NCBI RefSeq assembly: GCF_004138135.1
Contig: NZ_RYFD01000001.1
Location: 209,008-273,007 of the forward strand
Source of the DNA: Candidatus Oscillochloris fontis
GTDB taxonomy: Bacteria > Chloroflexota > Chloroflexia > Chloroflexales > Chloroflexaceae
DNA: 64,000 bases
Reading direction: 5' to 3'
How positions within the stretch are numbered: position 1 is the first letter of the stretch; every line of letters starts with the position of its first letter. Of the stretch, positions 1-7,440 are shown in pieces. Below the pieces are notes generated by a model. It had not been told where the DNA came from and did no database searches. It saw only the letters and a program-made list of their open reading frames with translations. The translations under genes and the position numbers were made by a program.

Positions 1-1
1 C

Positions 2-490
2 GCTATGGCAGGCGCAAGTGCGGCCCACAATATTATTACGGCCAATATTGTTGCCAGCCTGCATTTTCAAGTTCGGCAGCGCAACTGTACTGTCTTCCCA
101 AGCGATATGCGGCTAAAAATAGAAACGACTCGCACCTACACCTACCCCGATATTATGGTTGTCTGTGGCGATATTCAATATGCCCACGAAGCGCAAGATA
201 CGCTAGAAAATCCTACGGTTATTATCGAAGTACTCTCGCCTTCAACCGAAATCTATGATCGGGGGAAGAAGGCTCAAATCTATCGGACTATTCCTTCACT
301 GCAAGAATATCTCCTCGTTGCCCAAGATGGCCAGCATGTTGAACATTTTGTCCGCTATGCTGAGCATCAGTGGCTGTTTACCGAATGTGCCGATGCTCAA
401 ACCCCGATCATGCTTCCATCAATTGAGTGTACACTGCTGTTTGAGGATATTTACGCCAAAGTTCCCCCATCTTCTCCGGCGCAAGGCTGA
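2..490 (+). CDS. Uma2-family (DUF820) putative nuclease, 5' end cut by the window
   Basis: About 163 residues are visible and the reading frame is open to the left edge, so the true start lies outside the window. The sequence begins with AMAGASAAHN, which in Uma2 proteins normally follows about 30 N-terminal residues. The conserved PDIMVVCG stretch and the IIEVLSPST block are present, matching the PD-(D/E)XK-like core of this family, in which the Asp and Glu are the expected metal ligands. Uma2 proteins are common in Chloroflexota and cyanobacteria and most have no known role; many are presumed nucleases. The gene ends just before a toxin-antitoxin pair, but nothing shows the two are linked. 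The family call is firm; the function is not known. Confidence 0.85.
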   Translation, partial: AMAGASAAHNIITANIVASLHFQVRQRNCTVFPSDMRLKIETTRTYTYPDIMVVCGDIQYAHEAQDTLENPTVIIEVLSPSTEIYDRGKKAQIYRTIPSLQEYLLVAQDGQHVEHFVRYAEHQWLFTECADAQTPIMLPSIECTLLFEDIYAKVPPSSPAQG

Positions 491-496
491 TCCCGC
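482..496 (+). repeat. Direct repeat flanking the toxin-antitoxin pair (copy 1; copy 2 at 1180-1194)
   Basis: The 15-mer CAAGGCTGATCCCGC occurs at 482-496, across the stop of the Uma2 gene, and again at 1180-1194 just after the toxin gene. The bases next to it are also similar (CTCCGGCG before one copy, CTCCGCCC before the other). The two copies bracket the whole antitoxin/toxin module. Confidence 0.6.
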
Positions 497-513
497 CTCC
501 TACAGATAGAATG

Positions 514-543
514 TGCTATACTTGTGTAGATATTTTATCTACA
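514..543 (+). promoter_or_regulatory. Extended -10 promoter with overlapping palindromic operator of the toxin-antitoxin operon
   Basis: An extended -10 element TGCTATACT lies at 514-522, with no good -35 box. Directly after it, covering the expected transcription start, is a palindrome with 8-base arms TGTAGATA and TATCTACA around a TTT spacer (525-543). A good ribosome-binding site follows at about 549-556. Ribbon-helix-helix antitoxins typically repress their own operon by binding a palindrome in this position; that this one does so is inference from position and symmetry. Confidence 0.65.
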
Positions 544-561
544 GCACTGAGGAGGTGGTAT

Positions 562-828
562 ATGACGACAACAACCATCCGTGTTTCTGTAGAGATGCGT
601 GATCTGTTACATGATTTGGCTCGTCAGACGGGCACATCTATGCAGCAGGTGCTTGAAGATGCCCTCACGCACTATCGCCGTCGCCAATTTTTGGTTGCAC
701 TCAATACGGCCTATCTTGCTGCACAAAGCGATTCAGTAACCCAGAAGGTAGAGACTGCGGAACGTGATGCATGGGATGCGACTCTCCTGGATGGCTTAGA
801 TGCACAGGAGACGTGGCATGAATCGTGA
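562..828 (+). CDS. Ribbon-helix-helix antitoxin of a MazEF-type pair
   Basis: A protein of 88 residues. The N-terminus (TTTTIRVSVEMRDLLHDLA) has the beta strand followed by a helix expected of a ribbon-helix-helix DNA-binding fold, and the middle (TSMQQVLEDALTHYRR) fits the second helix. The acidic, Trp-containing C-terminus would bind the toxin. I chose the ATG at 562 because GAGGAGG lies 5 to 10 bases upstream; an earlier in-frame ATG at 511 would overlap the promoter. The gene overlaps the toxin start by 11 bases, so translation is probably coupled. It is expected to neutralise the toxin and to repress the operon through the palindrome at 525-543. Confidence 0.85.
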   Translation: MTTTTIRVSVEMRDLLHDLARQTGTSMQQVLEDALTHYRRRQFLVALNTAYLAAQSDSVTQKVETAERDAWDATLLDGLDAQETWHES

Positions 829-1165
829 GCCATCGCGGGGAGAGATCTGGTTAGCTGATCTTAATCCTATTCGTGGGCACGAACAAACTGGAACACGACC
901 TGTCCTTATTGTCTCAACGGACATGTTTAATCATGGGCCTGCTGGATTGATATTCGTCTTACCTTTAACTCGAACAGATAGACATATTCCAGCGCATATT
1001 CCGATTGATCCGCCCGAAGGCGGAGTGAGCAGTCGGAGTCTGATTTTGTGTGATGGTTTGCGATCTATTTCAAAAGATCGTTTGAAGGGGAGCGCGTGGG
1101 GACGAGTTTCATTGGCAACGATGCAGCGTGTGGATGAAATACTACGCATCCTGCTCGATTTATAG
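818..1165 (+). CDS. MazF/PemK-family toxin (predicted mRNA endoribonuclease)
   Basis: A protein of 115 residues with the family's hallmark opening: GEIWLADLNPIRGHEQTGTR, then RPVLIVS. In MazF enzymes the conserved Arg of this block and a Ser/Thr in the following strand (here near VLPLT) form the RNA-cleaving centre. The length fits MazF/PemK (about 110-120 residues). I chose the ATG at 818 because it directly precedes MNREPSRGEIW and has CAGGAG upstream at 805-810; an earlier ATG at 800 would add six unconserved residues. It lies in the 3' end of the antitoxin gene, the usual order for these pairs. It probably cleaves mRNA when freed from the antitoxin; the cut sequence cannot be told from here. 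Confidence 0.9.
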   Translation: MNREPSRGEIWLADLNPIRGHEQTGTRPVLIVSTDMFNHGPAGLIFVLPLTRTDRHIPAHIPIDPPEGGVSSRSLILCDGLRSISKDRLKGSAWGRVSLATMQRVDEILRILLDL

Positions 1166-1209
1166 ATCAACCTCCGCCCCAAGGCTGATCCCGCTCCTTC
1201 TCGCGCCCC

Positions 1210-1239
1210 TTGAGATCTGCCTGTTATAAGTGCTAGAAT
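1210..1239 (+). promoter_or_regulatory. Candidate sigma-70-type promoter for hflX
   Basis: TTGAGA at 1210-1215 and TAGAAT at 1234-1239 are separated by 18 bases. Transcription would then begin near 1246, which lies downstream of the TTG codon at 1242 and upstream of the ribosome-binding site at 1266-1272. Confidence 0.45.
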
Positions 1240-1241
1240 AG

Positions 1242-2621
1242 TTGTACCCTATTTCACACAAAGTCAAAGGAGACACGGTTATAAACGATATTCATACCCA
1301 TGATGGCAAGCGGTTACATCCAACCACACCGCCACGCACGCGCGCCCTGTTGGTCGGGGCGGAGGTGGAGAGTTTCAACAGTGCCTGGAGTGCTGAGGAT
1401 TCACTGCGTGAGTTGGCGTTGTTGGCAGATACTGCGGGCCTGGAGGTGGTTGGCAACATCTATCAGCGGATTGACCAGCCCTTCCCCAAGTATTTCATCG
1501 GCCCCGGTAAGGTGCGTGAGGTGGCTGAGTTGCGCGAGCAGTGCGGGGCGGGGTTGGTCATTTTTGATGACGAGCTAAGTCCGGCGCAGACGCGCAATCT
1601 GGAGGAGGCGTTGCAGGTCGGCGTGCTGGATCGCACCGCGCTCATCCTCGACATCTTCGCCCAGCATGCGCGTACCCACGAGGGCCGTTTGCAGGTTGAG
1701 TTGGCCCAGTATAACTACATGTTGCCGCGTCTGCGCCGCCAGTGGTCGCACTTGGAACGCCAAGCCGGTACGGGTGGTGGGACATCGGCGGGTGGGGTGG
1801 TTGGTCTGCGTGGGCCGGGTGAGACCCAGTTGGAGATTGACCGGCGTTTGATTGATCAGCGCATCGCGTTGTTGAAGGAGCAACTGACCGATGTGCATCG
1901 TCATCGCGAACTCTATCGGCAGCGCCGCAAGAATAGTGGGGTGCCGGTGGTGGCGCTGGTGGGTTACACCAACGCGGGCAAGAGTACCTTGCTGAATGCG
2001 CTTTCTGGGGCGGATGTGTTGACCCAGGATCAGCTCTTTGCGACGCTCGATCCGACGACGCGCCAGGTGACGCTGCCCGGTAATCATCATGTGCTTTTGA
2101 CCGATACGGTCGGGTTTATTCAGAAACTGCCGACCCAACTGGTGGCCGCGTTCCGCGCCACACTTGAGGAGATCAATGAAGCGGATCTGTTGTTGCATGT
2201 GGTCGATCTGACCCACCCGAATGCCCAGGAACACGCCCAGACGGTTGAGAAGACCTTGGAGGAGCTAGGCGTGAGCCGCAAGGCGACGCTGACGGTGCTG
2301 AACAAGGTGGATAAGCTGGAGGGGGTTGCGTCGGGTGAGGTGGAGGATCTGGTGCGCGAGATGGGGCTGCCCAGCGATGTGATCGCGGTCTCGGCACAGC
2401 GCGGCTGGGGTCTCGATCTGCTTGGTGAGCGTATTGTTGCGGCGCTCTCGGAGGGGATGGTGGCACTCAAGGTGCTGATTCCCTACCAGCGCAACGATCT
2501 GGTCTCGTTGTGGCACCGGCGGGGTGTGATTGATCGTGAGGAGTATATTGGCGAGGGGACACATATTCAGGGGCGTATTCCGCGCACTCTGGCTTCGCAA
2601 TTCAGCCAATATGTGGATTAG
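1242..2621 (+). CDS. hflX: GTPase HflX
   Basis: A 459-residue GTPase by the longest frame. The N-terminal HflX domain (ALLVGAEV, later YFIGPGKVREV and LSPAQTRNLEEAL) leads into the glycine-rich linker GPGETQLEIDRR. The G domain follows: P-loop GYTNAGKST near residue 241, switch region QLFATLDPTTR, DTVGFIQKLP near 287 and NKVDK near 354. HflX binds ribosomes and rescues or splits stalled ones, mainly after heat stress. The start is unsettled. TTG at 1242 has no ribosome-binding site and precedes the likely transcription start. A strong AAAGGAG at 1266-1272 is correctly spaced from an ATA codon at 1281, and no in-frame ATG or GTG lies nearby. The gene is followed by a palindromic element and menC. 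Confidence 0.93.
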   Translation: MYPISHKVKGDTVINDIHTHDGKRLHPTTPPRTRALLVGAEVESFNSAWSAEDSLRELALLADTAGLEVVGNIYQRIDQPFPKYFIGPGKVREVAELREQCGAGLVIFDDELSPAQTRNLEEALQVGVLDRTALILDIFAQHARTHEGRLQVELAQYNYMLPRLRRQWSHLERQAGTGGGTSAGGVVGLRGPGETQLEIDRRLIDQRIALLKEQLTDVHRHRELYRQRRKNSGVPVVALVGYTNAGKSTLLNALSGADVLTQDQLFATLDPTTRQVTLPGNHHVLLTDTVGFIQKLPTQLVAAFRATLEEINEADLLLHVVDLTHPNAQEHAQTVEKTLEELGVSRKATLTVLNKVDKLEGVASGEVEDLVREMGLPSDVIAVSAQRGWGLDLLGERIVAALSEGMVALKVLIPYQRNDLVSLWHRRGVIDREEYIGEGTHIQGRIPRTLASQFSQYVD

Positions 2622-2631
2622 TGTGGCTCGT

Positions 2632-2770
2632 AACTGTTCACATTTCTCCTAGCTTCCAGGTTTTGACGCAAAGACGCAAAGGCGCAAAGCCTGCAAGATA
2701 CACCCCAATCAAATCCTTTGCGTCTCTGCGCCTTTGCGTCTAAATTCTGGATTTCGGAGTAGTAAACAGA
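2632..2770. repeat. MITE-like palindromic element, AACTGTTCAC family, copy A
   Basis: The left end reads AACTGTTCAC and the right end is a decayed inverted copy (GTAAACAG). Inside both ends are CTCCTA-like and CCAGGTTTTGACGC-like bases in opposite orientation, and then facing arrays of GACGCAAAG and CTTTGCGTC. It fills the gap between hflX and menC. Related copies lie at 3899-4044, 9491-9676 and about 26864-26975. Confidence 0.75.
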
Positions 2771-2783
2771 TATAAGGAGAGCT

Positions 2784-3890
2784 ATGCGTATCGAGCAGAT
2801 TGAACTGCGCCGGATCGAATTGCCGTTTGTGGCCCCGTTTGAGACGAGTGGTTGGCGCGAAGAGGCGAACCACTCGGTATTGGTGCGTCTGTTTGCCCAG
2901 GGGGCTGAGGGGTGGGGCGAGGCTCCGGTGGGGATTGGCCCGTGGTACAACGAGGAGACGAGCGCCACCGCCTGGGTGATGCTGCGCGAAATTCTGGCCC
3001 CGCTCATTCTTCAGGTGGATCTGGATGGGCCGGAGGGGGTGGAGGCGGCCTTTGCGCGCGTGCGCGCCAACCGTATGGCGCGTTCGGGGATTGAGTTTGC
3101 GGCCTGGGATCTCTTTGGGCACCTGCGCGGCCAGAGCCTGACGAGTATGCTCGGCGGGACGCGCAGTAGTGTGGATGTCGGCGTGAGTGTGGGGGTGCAG
3201 TCCAGTATCGAGGCGCTGCTAGAGGTGGTGGGTGCGTATGTGGCGGCGGGCTACCAGCGCGTGAAGTTGAAGATTAAGCCCGGTTGGGACATCGAGCCGA
3301 CGCGGGCGATCCGCGAGCGCTGGCCCGATCTGCGGCTTCAGGTTGATGCGAATAGTATCTACACCCTGGCCGATGCGGCGCATCTGGCGCAGCTCGACGC
3401 CTTCAATTTGCTACTGATTGAGCAGCCCCTAGCCCACGATGATATTTTTGATCATGCCAAGCTCCAGCCGCAACTGCGCACGCCGATCTGTCTGGATGAG
3501 AGTATTGTCTCACCGGAGCATGCGCGCTGGGCGTTGGAGATGGGCGCGTGTGGGGTGATCAACATCAAACCTAGCCGGGTGGGTGGACTGACCGCCGCAC
3601 GCCAGATCCACAACATGGCCCAAGCAGCGGGTGTGCCGGTCTGGTGTGGTGGGATGTTGGAGACCGGGATTGGGCGAGCGGCGAATGTCGCGCTGGCCAG
3701 CCTGCCCAACTTTAGCCTGCCGGGTGACATTAGTGCCAGCGAGCGCTACTTCAAGCGCGATATTGTCACCAATCCGTTCCGGCTCAGCCCGGACAGTACC
3801 CTCAGTGTGCCGACAGAACCGGGGAGTGGGGCCGAGGTGGATATGGAGTACCTAGAGCATGTGACCGTGGAGAAGATCGTAATTGGGTAG
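2784..3890 (+). CDS. menC: o-Succinylbenzoate synthase (enolase superfamily)
   Basis: A 368-residue enolase-superfamily enzyme of the MenC / N-acylamino-acid racemase group. It would dehydrate SHCHC to o-succinylbenzoate in menaquinone synthesis. The residues expected at the active site are present: the KLKIK lysines near residues 160-164, Asp in VDAN near 188, Glu in IEQP near 212, Asp in LDES near 237 and the second catalytic Lys in NIKPSRVGG near 262. The ATG at 2784 has AAGGAGA seven bases upstream. Many members of this group also racemise N-acylamino acids, so a second activity is possible. No other men genes are visible; the gene stands alone between two copies of the same palindromic element. 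Confidence 0.85.
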   Translation: MRIEQIELRRIELPFVAPFETSGWREEANHSVLVRLFAQGAEGWGEAPVGIGPWYNEETSATAWVMLREILAPLILQVDLDGPEGVEAAFARVRANRMARSGIEFAAWDLFGHLRGQSLTSMLGGTRSSVDVGVSVGVQSSIEALLEVVGAYVAAGYQRVKLKIKPGWDIEPTRAIRERWPDLRLQVDANSIYTLADAAHLAQLDAFNLLLIEQPLAHDDIFDHAKLQPQLRTPICLDESIVSPEHARWALEMGACGVINIKPSRVGGLTAARQIHNMAQAAGVPVWCGGMLETGIGRAANVALASLPNFSLPGDISASERYFKRDIVTNPFRLSPDSTLSVPTEPGSGAEVDMEYLEHVTVEKIVIG

Positions 3891-3898
3891 GTTCGTGC

Positions 3899-4044
3899 AA
3901 CTGTTCACACTTGGGTTAAACCGAAGCCTTGTGTTGACGCCAAGGCGCAAAGACGCAAAGATTTTGATTGGAACTTCTATTGAAGACTTTGCGCCTTGGC
4001 GTCTTTGCGTCAAAACCTGGATGTTAGGAGATATAGTGAACAGT
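3899..4044. repeat. MITE-like palindromic element, AACTGTTCAC family, copy B
   Basis: The left end AACTGTTCAC (3899) faces GTGAACAGT at the right end (4036-4044). The right inner part (CGTCAAAACCTGG, then TAGGAG) is the inverse of the left inner part of copy A. The middle holds facing runs of CAAGGCGCAAAGACGCAAAG and its inverse. It lies just after menC. Confidence 0.8.
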
Positions 4045-4088
4045 CACAGTTTTCTAGGGGATTCACCGCGATGCGCCCCACACGTGTG

Positions 4089-4871
4089 TTATGGGGTTGG
4101 TGTGGGGCTAGGGTTTGGTACCTGACACACCAACTCCTGCACGATCTTGCGGGTAGCGCGATCCTCGACCACCACCGGGTAGCGACCGGGGCGCTCATGG
4201 CCAATGCGTAAGGCAATACTATACGCGCCATCAGCGCGGCTAAACCCACCACCCACAGGACGTGCCCCAAAGGTGACGATCAGTGCGGTGCGTGGGTTTG
4301 TTGTGCCCTCGATGGTGATCGTTTCACCAGGGATACAGTGTAGGGTTGGTGGCCCCTCTGGGGTGGGCGTAGGGCTGTTGGTGGGGCTGGCAGTAGGGGC
4401 GCTGGTGACGGGTGCCTGGATTGGTGTGCTTGTAGGTTGGCTGCCACTGCTGGTGGTACTGGTCGCGGTTGTCGTCCTCGTCGGGGTTACGGTGATCGTC
4501 CCGGTGGGCTTGGTGAGCGTACTTGTAGGGGTGGATGGCGTCACCGTACCCTTCTGGGTTGTCTGTTGCAGTAGAGCGGTGCGCGTGAGGAGGCACTGCT
4601 CATAGGGCGGGTAGGGTGGAATATTGTTGGGGCCAAGGGTTGGGCAGCCGCTTATGATCTTACTTTGGTCGAAGGTCGCGGTTGGTGCCTCGGCGGTTTG
4701 GGTTTGGATACAGTAGGGGTAGAAGGGATCGTTGGGATCAGAGGGGCAGAGGGTTGCTGCGGAGACGTGGGTTGATTGGAACTGGGTATTGGCAGTTATC
4801 AAGAGCAGCATGAAGGTCATGCCGACGATAGTGATCAGGCTGATCGGCCAGAAGAGGTTGCGGTGCGACAT
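4089..4871 (-). CDS. Secreted or membrane-anchored protein with Thr/Pro linker, unknown function
   Basis: A protein of 260 residues that I cannot assign to a family. Residues about 8-30 are a hydrophobic signal or anchor segment after an N-terminal Arg. Next comes a Cys-containing region with three short Cys-bearing blocks (TLCPSD, YCIQTQ, ISGCPTL). A low-complexity Thr/Ser/Pro linker covers about 108-175. The final 85 residues (LHCIPGETITIEGTT to LVCQVP) look like a small beta-rich domain, possibly bacterial-Ig-like, closed by two Cys. It is followed 18 bases later by the start of a small membrane protein gene in the same direction. It is probably displayed outside the membrane. Confidence 0.6.
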   Translation of the reverse strand: MSHRNLFWPISLITIVGMTFMLLLITANTQFQSTHVSAATLCPSDPNDPFYPYCIQTQTAEAPTATFDQSKIISGCPTLGPNNIPPYPPYEQCLLTRTALLQQTTQKGTVTPSTPTSTLTKPTGTITVTPTRTTTATSTTSSGSQPTSTPIQAPVTSAPTASPTNSPTPTPEGPPTLHCIPGETITIEGTTNPRTALIVTFGARPVGGGFSRADGAYSIALRIGHERPGRYPVVVEDRATRKIVQELVCQVPNPSPTPTP

Positions 4872-4889
4872 AGAATGCCTCGCTGGCTG

Positions 4890-5249
4890 CTATGCGGCAG
4901 CGCGATGACGTGGGCGACTCATCCACCACCAGCGTAGGCGGCGATGTTGGCGTGAGACTTGGCGGGCTGCATTGAGGGCGATCCTGCCAAGTGTGCCAAT
5001 CAGTGGGGTGGGAAGTGCGGCCCAACGATAGAGGAAGAGTTTCAGATGCACCCGGCTCCAGCGGATGATGCGGTTGCGTGGCCCAACGAGGGCGATGCCG
5101 AGCATCAAAAAGATCAGGCCATTTACGATGGGCATGGGTATGCCGATCAGCCCGATGATGATCAGGAACCAGCCGAGAACCGGCTTGCATGCAAGCCAGA
5201 TCCAGATCAAGATTGAGCGCACAATGGCGAGGAGCAGGGTCATCCACAT
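4890..5249 (-). CDS. Small membrane protein, unknown
   Basis: A 119-residue protein with two or three hydrophobic segments (about residues 3-32 and 36-57, with IGIPMPIVNGLIFLMLGIAL in the second) and a very basic, Arg-rich C-terminus (QVSRQHRRLRWWWMSRPRHR) that should face the cytoplasm. The Pro/Gly-rich hairpin resembles small PGPGW-type or DUF454-like membrane proteins, but I could not settle this. It is read in the same direction as the two neighbouring genes and may share a transcript with the secreted protein just downstream. The function is not known. Confidence 0.55.
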   Translation of the reverse strand: MWMTLLLAIVRSILIWIWLACKPVLGWFLIIIGLIGIPMPIVNGLIFLMLGIALVGPRNRIIRWSRVHLKLFLYRWAALPTPLIGTLGRIALNAARQVSRQHRRLRWWWMSRPRHRAAA

Positions 5250-5321
5250 ATGCGTGTGTTCCTCGTCGGGCTAGGTCGGGTGTACATCTCAAAGCTAGTA
5301 TACCATATTGCCTCTTCACCT

Positions 5322-7334
5322 TCACTCTACAAAGAACTTTTTATGCTCCAATAGATAGGTCGGATCGAGGGGCTGAAACGAATTGAGTATGGCGATCACC
5401 TCCGGGTAGCTGAAGCCGTAGACATCGAGTGCCATGGGGGGATGGGTGTAGAGAGTAGGATTCAGATTGATCTGATACCTGCGCGGGCGGCTGGCCTGGA
5501 GTTGGATGTTGGCATAGTCGGTGGTGATGGTCTCATCCGGGTTGAGGGTGAGTGGGGCATCGAAATGGATAATGATGTGGCGGTCTTGGCCGAGGTAGAT
5601 GATCGCCTGGGGCATTGCGGTACTGCTTGGCCAGATCAGGAGGGCACGTTCGCTGCCCGTGGGCAGTGGGCTGGGCAGGTAGATCTGCCAGCGCAGATTG
5701 AGGAGCGTGCTGGGATTTCTCAGGTCACGGCGGCTGAAGAGGAGCATGGCGGGGTCGGCACGCGGGTTGTCGCTGGCAGCCGGGAAGCTGCCGCGCCCGT
5801 TCCAGGCCAACACGAGGTTGAAGGGCGATCCGGCTTCCTCACTGGTGTTGAAGCTACGCTCTTCGATGATGCGCCAAGTGACTCGGCTACTCTGGGTGGT
5901 GTCGCTGGTGCTACTCAGTTCGGTGGCGCTGCGCAGTTGCCCGCTTTCGGTGTCGAGGCTCAGCAGGATGGTGATGGGTTCGCTGGCGCGGCCAGGGGTT
6001 TGGCTGGGGTAGCCTATGGGGCTGAACCCCCGGAAACTGAGGATGTAGACACTGTGCGTGCTATCGCGTTGACGACCAAGAAGACGCAGATCTGCGGCCT
6101 GCTGCGCTTGTTGGAGGTAGAAGCGCGGAATATTCCAGATGCCGTAGCTGAGGCGCTGCGCTAAGGCGCGGGCTTGGTCACTCGGATCGGCGATCTGGTT
6201 GATCAGGCTGGGGCTTTCTGCGTTGTCATGTTCTGCGAGATTGGCATATAGGCTGGGGCGGTAGAGTGGATCAACCGCGTAGGCGAGTTGATCTATACCG
6301 TTGGCGATCTGAAACTCATACGGTGCGCCGCCGGAGGTGTGGCTGATTTGGAGCCGGTGACGGGCGGGGTTGCTGCGATCCAGCCAGAGTTCGGCGCGGA
6401 TGGGGGCGTAGGTGGCATCGTTAAAGTACCAGAGCGTCTCGTAGCGGCTGTACCAGATCGTGCTGCTCGTCGCAGGGATGCGGGCATGGTTGGCTAACGC
6501 CGTCTCGATCAGTGCGGCGACATCCACATCCTCGCGGGTGTTCCGGTTGATCACCGTTACTGGCTCGCGGTTCATGCCGGGGAGCACGAGGCTGGCGATG
6601 ATGACCAGGATGATCAGTGGAGGAACCGCGAAGATGATCGGGATCTGCGGGCGTTGGCGTGGCGCACCGAGGCTGATAAGCTGGGCTTCGAGGCGGGCGG
6701 GCATGTCGCGTTCACGCAGGATGGTGCGTAGGGCGGCTTCGATGGTCTGGCTCAACGCGCCCCATGTCTGGTCGAAGCTGCGGCACTCGGCACAGGTGGC
6801 GAGGTGACCCCGAATGGCGGGGGTGTGGCGCAGTCGCCCGCCCGGATCGACTAGGGCTATGCGCACCTCCTGGCATGTCTCGCTACTGTTCTGCTCGGTG
6901 AGGCTCAGCATCGCACTGGGGGCCAGGTTGCGCATGGCGCTGAAGAGGGTGGCACGGCTGGCCGCTGCATCCATGTTCAGGATCGTGGCCAGATGGGCCA
7001 GATCGTAGCCGAAGAGCAGGTAGAGGGCCAGAGCATAGCGCTGCTCGCTGGGCAAATGCAGCAAACTCTGGTGGAGTGTCGGTTGGTCGGTGCGGGACCG
7101 GGGTGGATGGGTGTGGCGCGGGGGCGGTTGGGTCTGCGCGACGGTGAAGAGGAGGCGCAGCAGATCGGGTTCACTTGGTGGGTTAGCTGGATCGGCGCGC
7201 ACCAGTTCGGTCATCAGCAGGCGCAAGAGACGTTCGGCCCCGCGTGCTTCGCGCCCAAGGATCAAGGCGGCACGGTAGAGCGTGCCGCTGTGATGATCAA
7301 GAATCGTTTCGATGAGGTTATTGGGGGTGGACAT
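5322..7334 (-). CDS. Sigma-factor-like domain fused to a zinc-finger/transmembrane anti-sigma-like protein
   Basis: About 670 residues. Residues about 1-60 (ETILDHHSGTLYRAALIL) and about 95-145 (LPSEQRYALALYLLFGYDLA, then NMDAAASRATLFSAM) look like regions 2 and 4 of an ECF sigma factor, including a helix-turn-helix-like block. A zinc-finger signature HLATCAEC typical of anti-sigma factors follows near 180, with an upstream Cys in TCQEVR. One transmembrane segment (FAVPPLIILVIIASLVLP) lies near 240, and about 400 residues outside the membrane follow. The outer part is beta-rich, somewhat like a lipoprotein-carrier fold. I chose the ATG at 7334 (MSTPNNL); the longer frame begins inside the repeat at 7344-7415. 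Having sigma-like and anti-sigma-like parts in one chain is odd: a self-contained membrane-tethered regulator is possible, but the sigma-like part may be degenerate. Confidence 0.7.
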   Translation of the reverse strand: MSTPNNLIETILDHHSGTLYRAALILGREARGAERLLRLLMTELVRADPANPPSEPDLLRLLFTVAQTQPPPRHTHPPRSRTDQPTLHQSLLHLPSEQRYALALYLLFGYDLAHLATILNMDAAASRATLFSAMRNLAPSAMLSLTEQNSSETCQEVRIALVDPGGRLRHTPAIRGHLATCAECRSFDQTWGALSQTIEAALRTILRERDMPARLEAQLISLGAPRQRPQIPIIFAVPPLIILVIIASLVLPGMNREPVTVINRNTREDVDVAALIETALANHARIPATSSTIWYSRYETLWYFNDATYAPIRAELWLDRSNPARHRLQISHTSGGAPYEFQIANGIDQLAYAVDPLYRPSLYANLAEHDNAESPSLINQIADPSDQARALAQRLSYGIWNIPRFYLQQAQQAADLRLLGRQRDSTHSVYILSFRGFSPIGYPSQTPGRASEPITILLSLDTESGQLRSATELSSTSDTTQSSRVTWRIIEERSFNTSEEAGSPFNLVLAWNGRGSFPAASDNPRADPAMLLFSRRDLRNPSTLLNLRWQIYLPSPLPTGSERALLIWPSSTAMPQAIIYLGQDRHIIIHFDAPLTLNPDETITTDYANIQLQASRPRRYQINLNPTLYTHPPMALDVYGFSYPEVIAILNSFQPLDPTYLLEHKKFFVE

Positions 7335-7343
7335 GATGTAAAC

Positions 7344-7415
7344 GTAGGGGCGAAGCATCGCCCCCAATATTGTCACGCTTCCCCGACCACTTGGAGGGCG
7401 ATGCTTCGCCCCTAC
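7344..7415. repeat. Short inverted-repeat element, GTAGGGGCGAAGCATCGCC family, copy 1
   Basis: A 72-base element with near-perfect ends GTAGGGGCGAAGCATCGCC and GGCGATGCTTCGCCCCTAC. It lies between the carrier-protein gene and the start of the sigma-like gene. Its right-to-left reading contains an ATG that extends the downstream frame as MLRPY. Other copies: 25949-26020, 32244-32318, 33212-33285, 34033-34103, and a half copy near 60450. Confidence 0.85.
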
Positions 7416-7440
7416 TCTGCGGGATCGGACATAGGCATCC

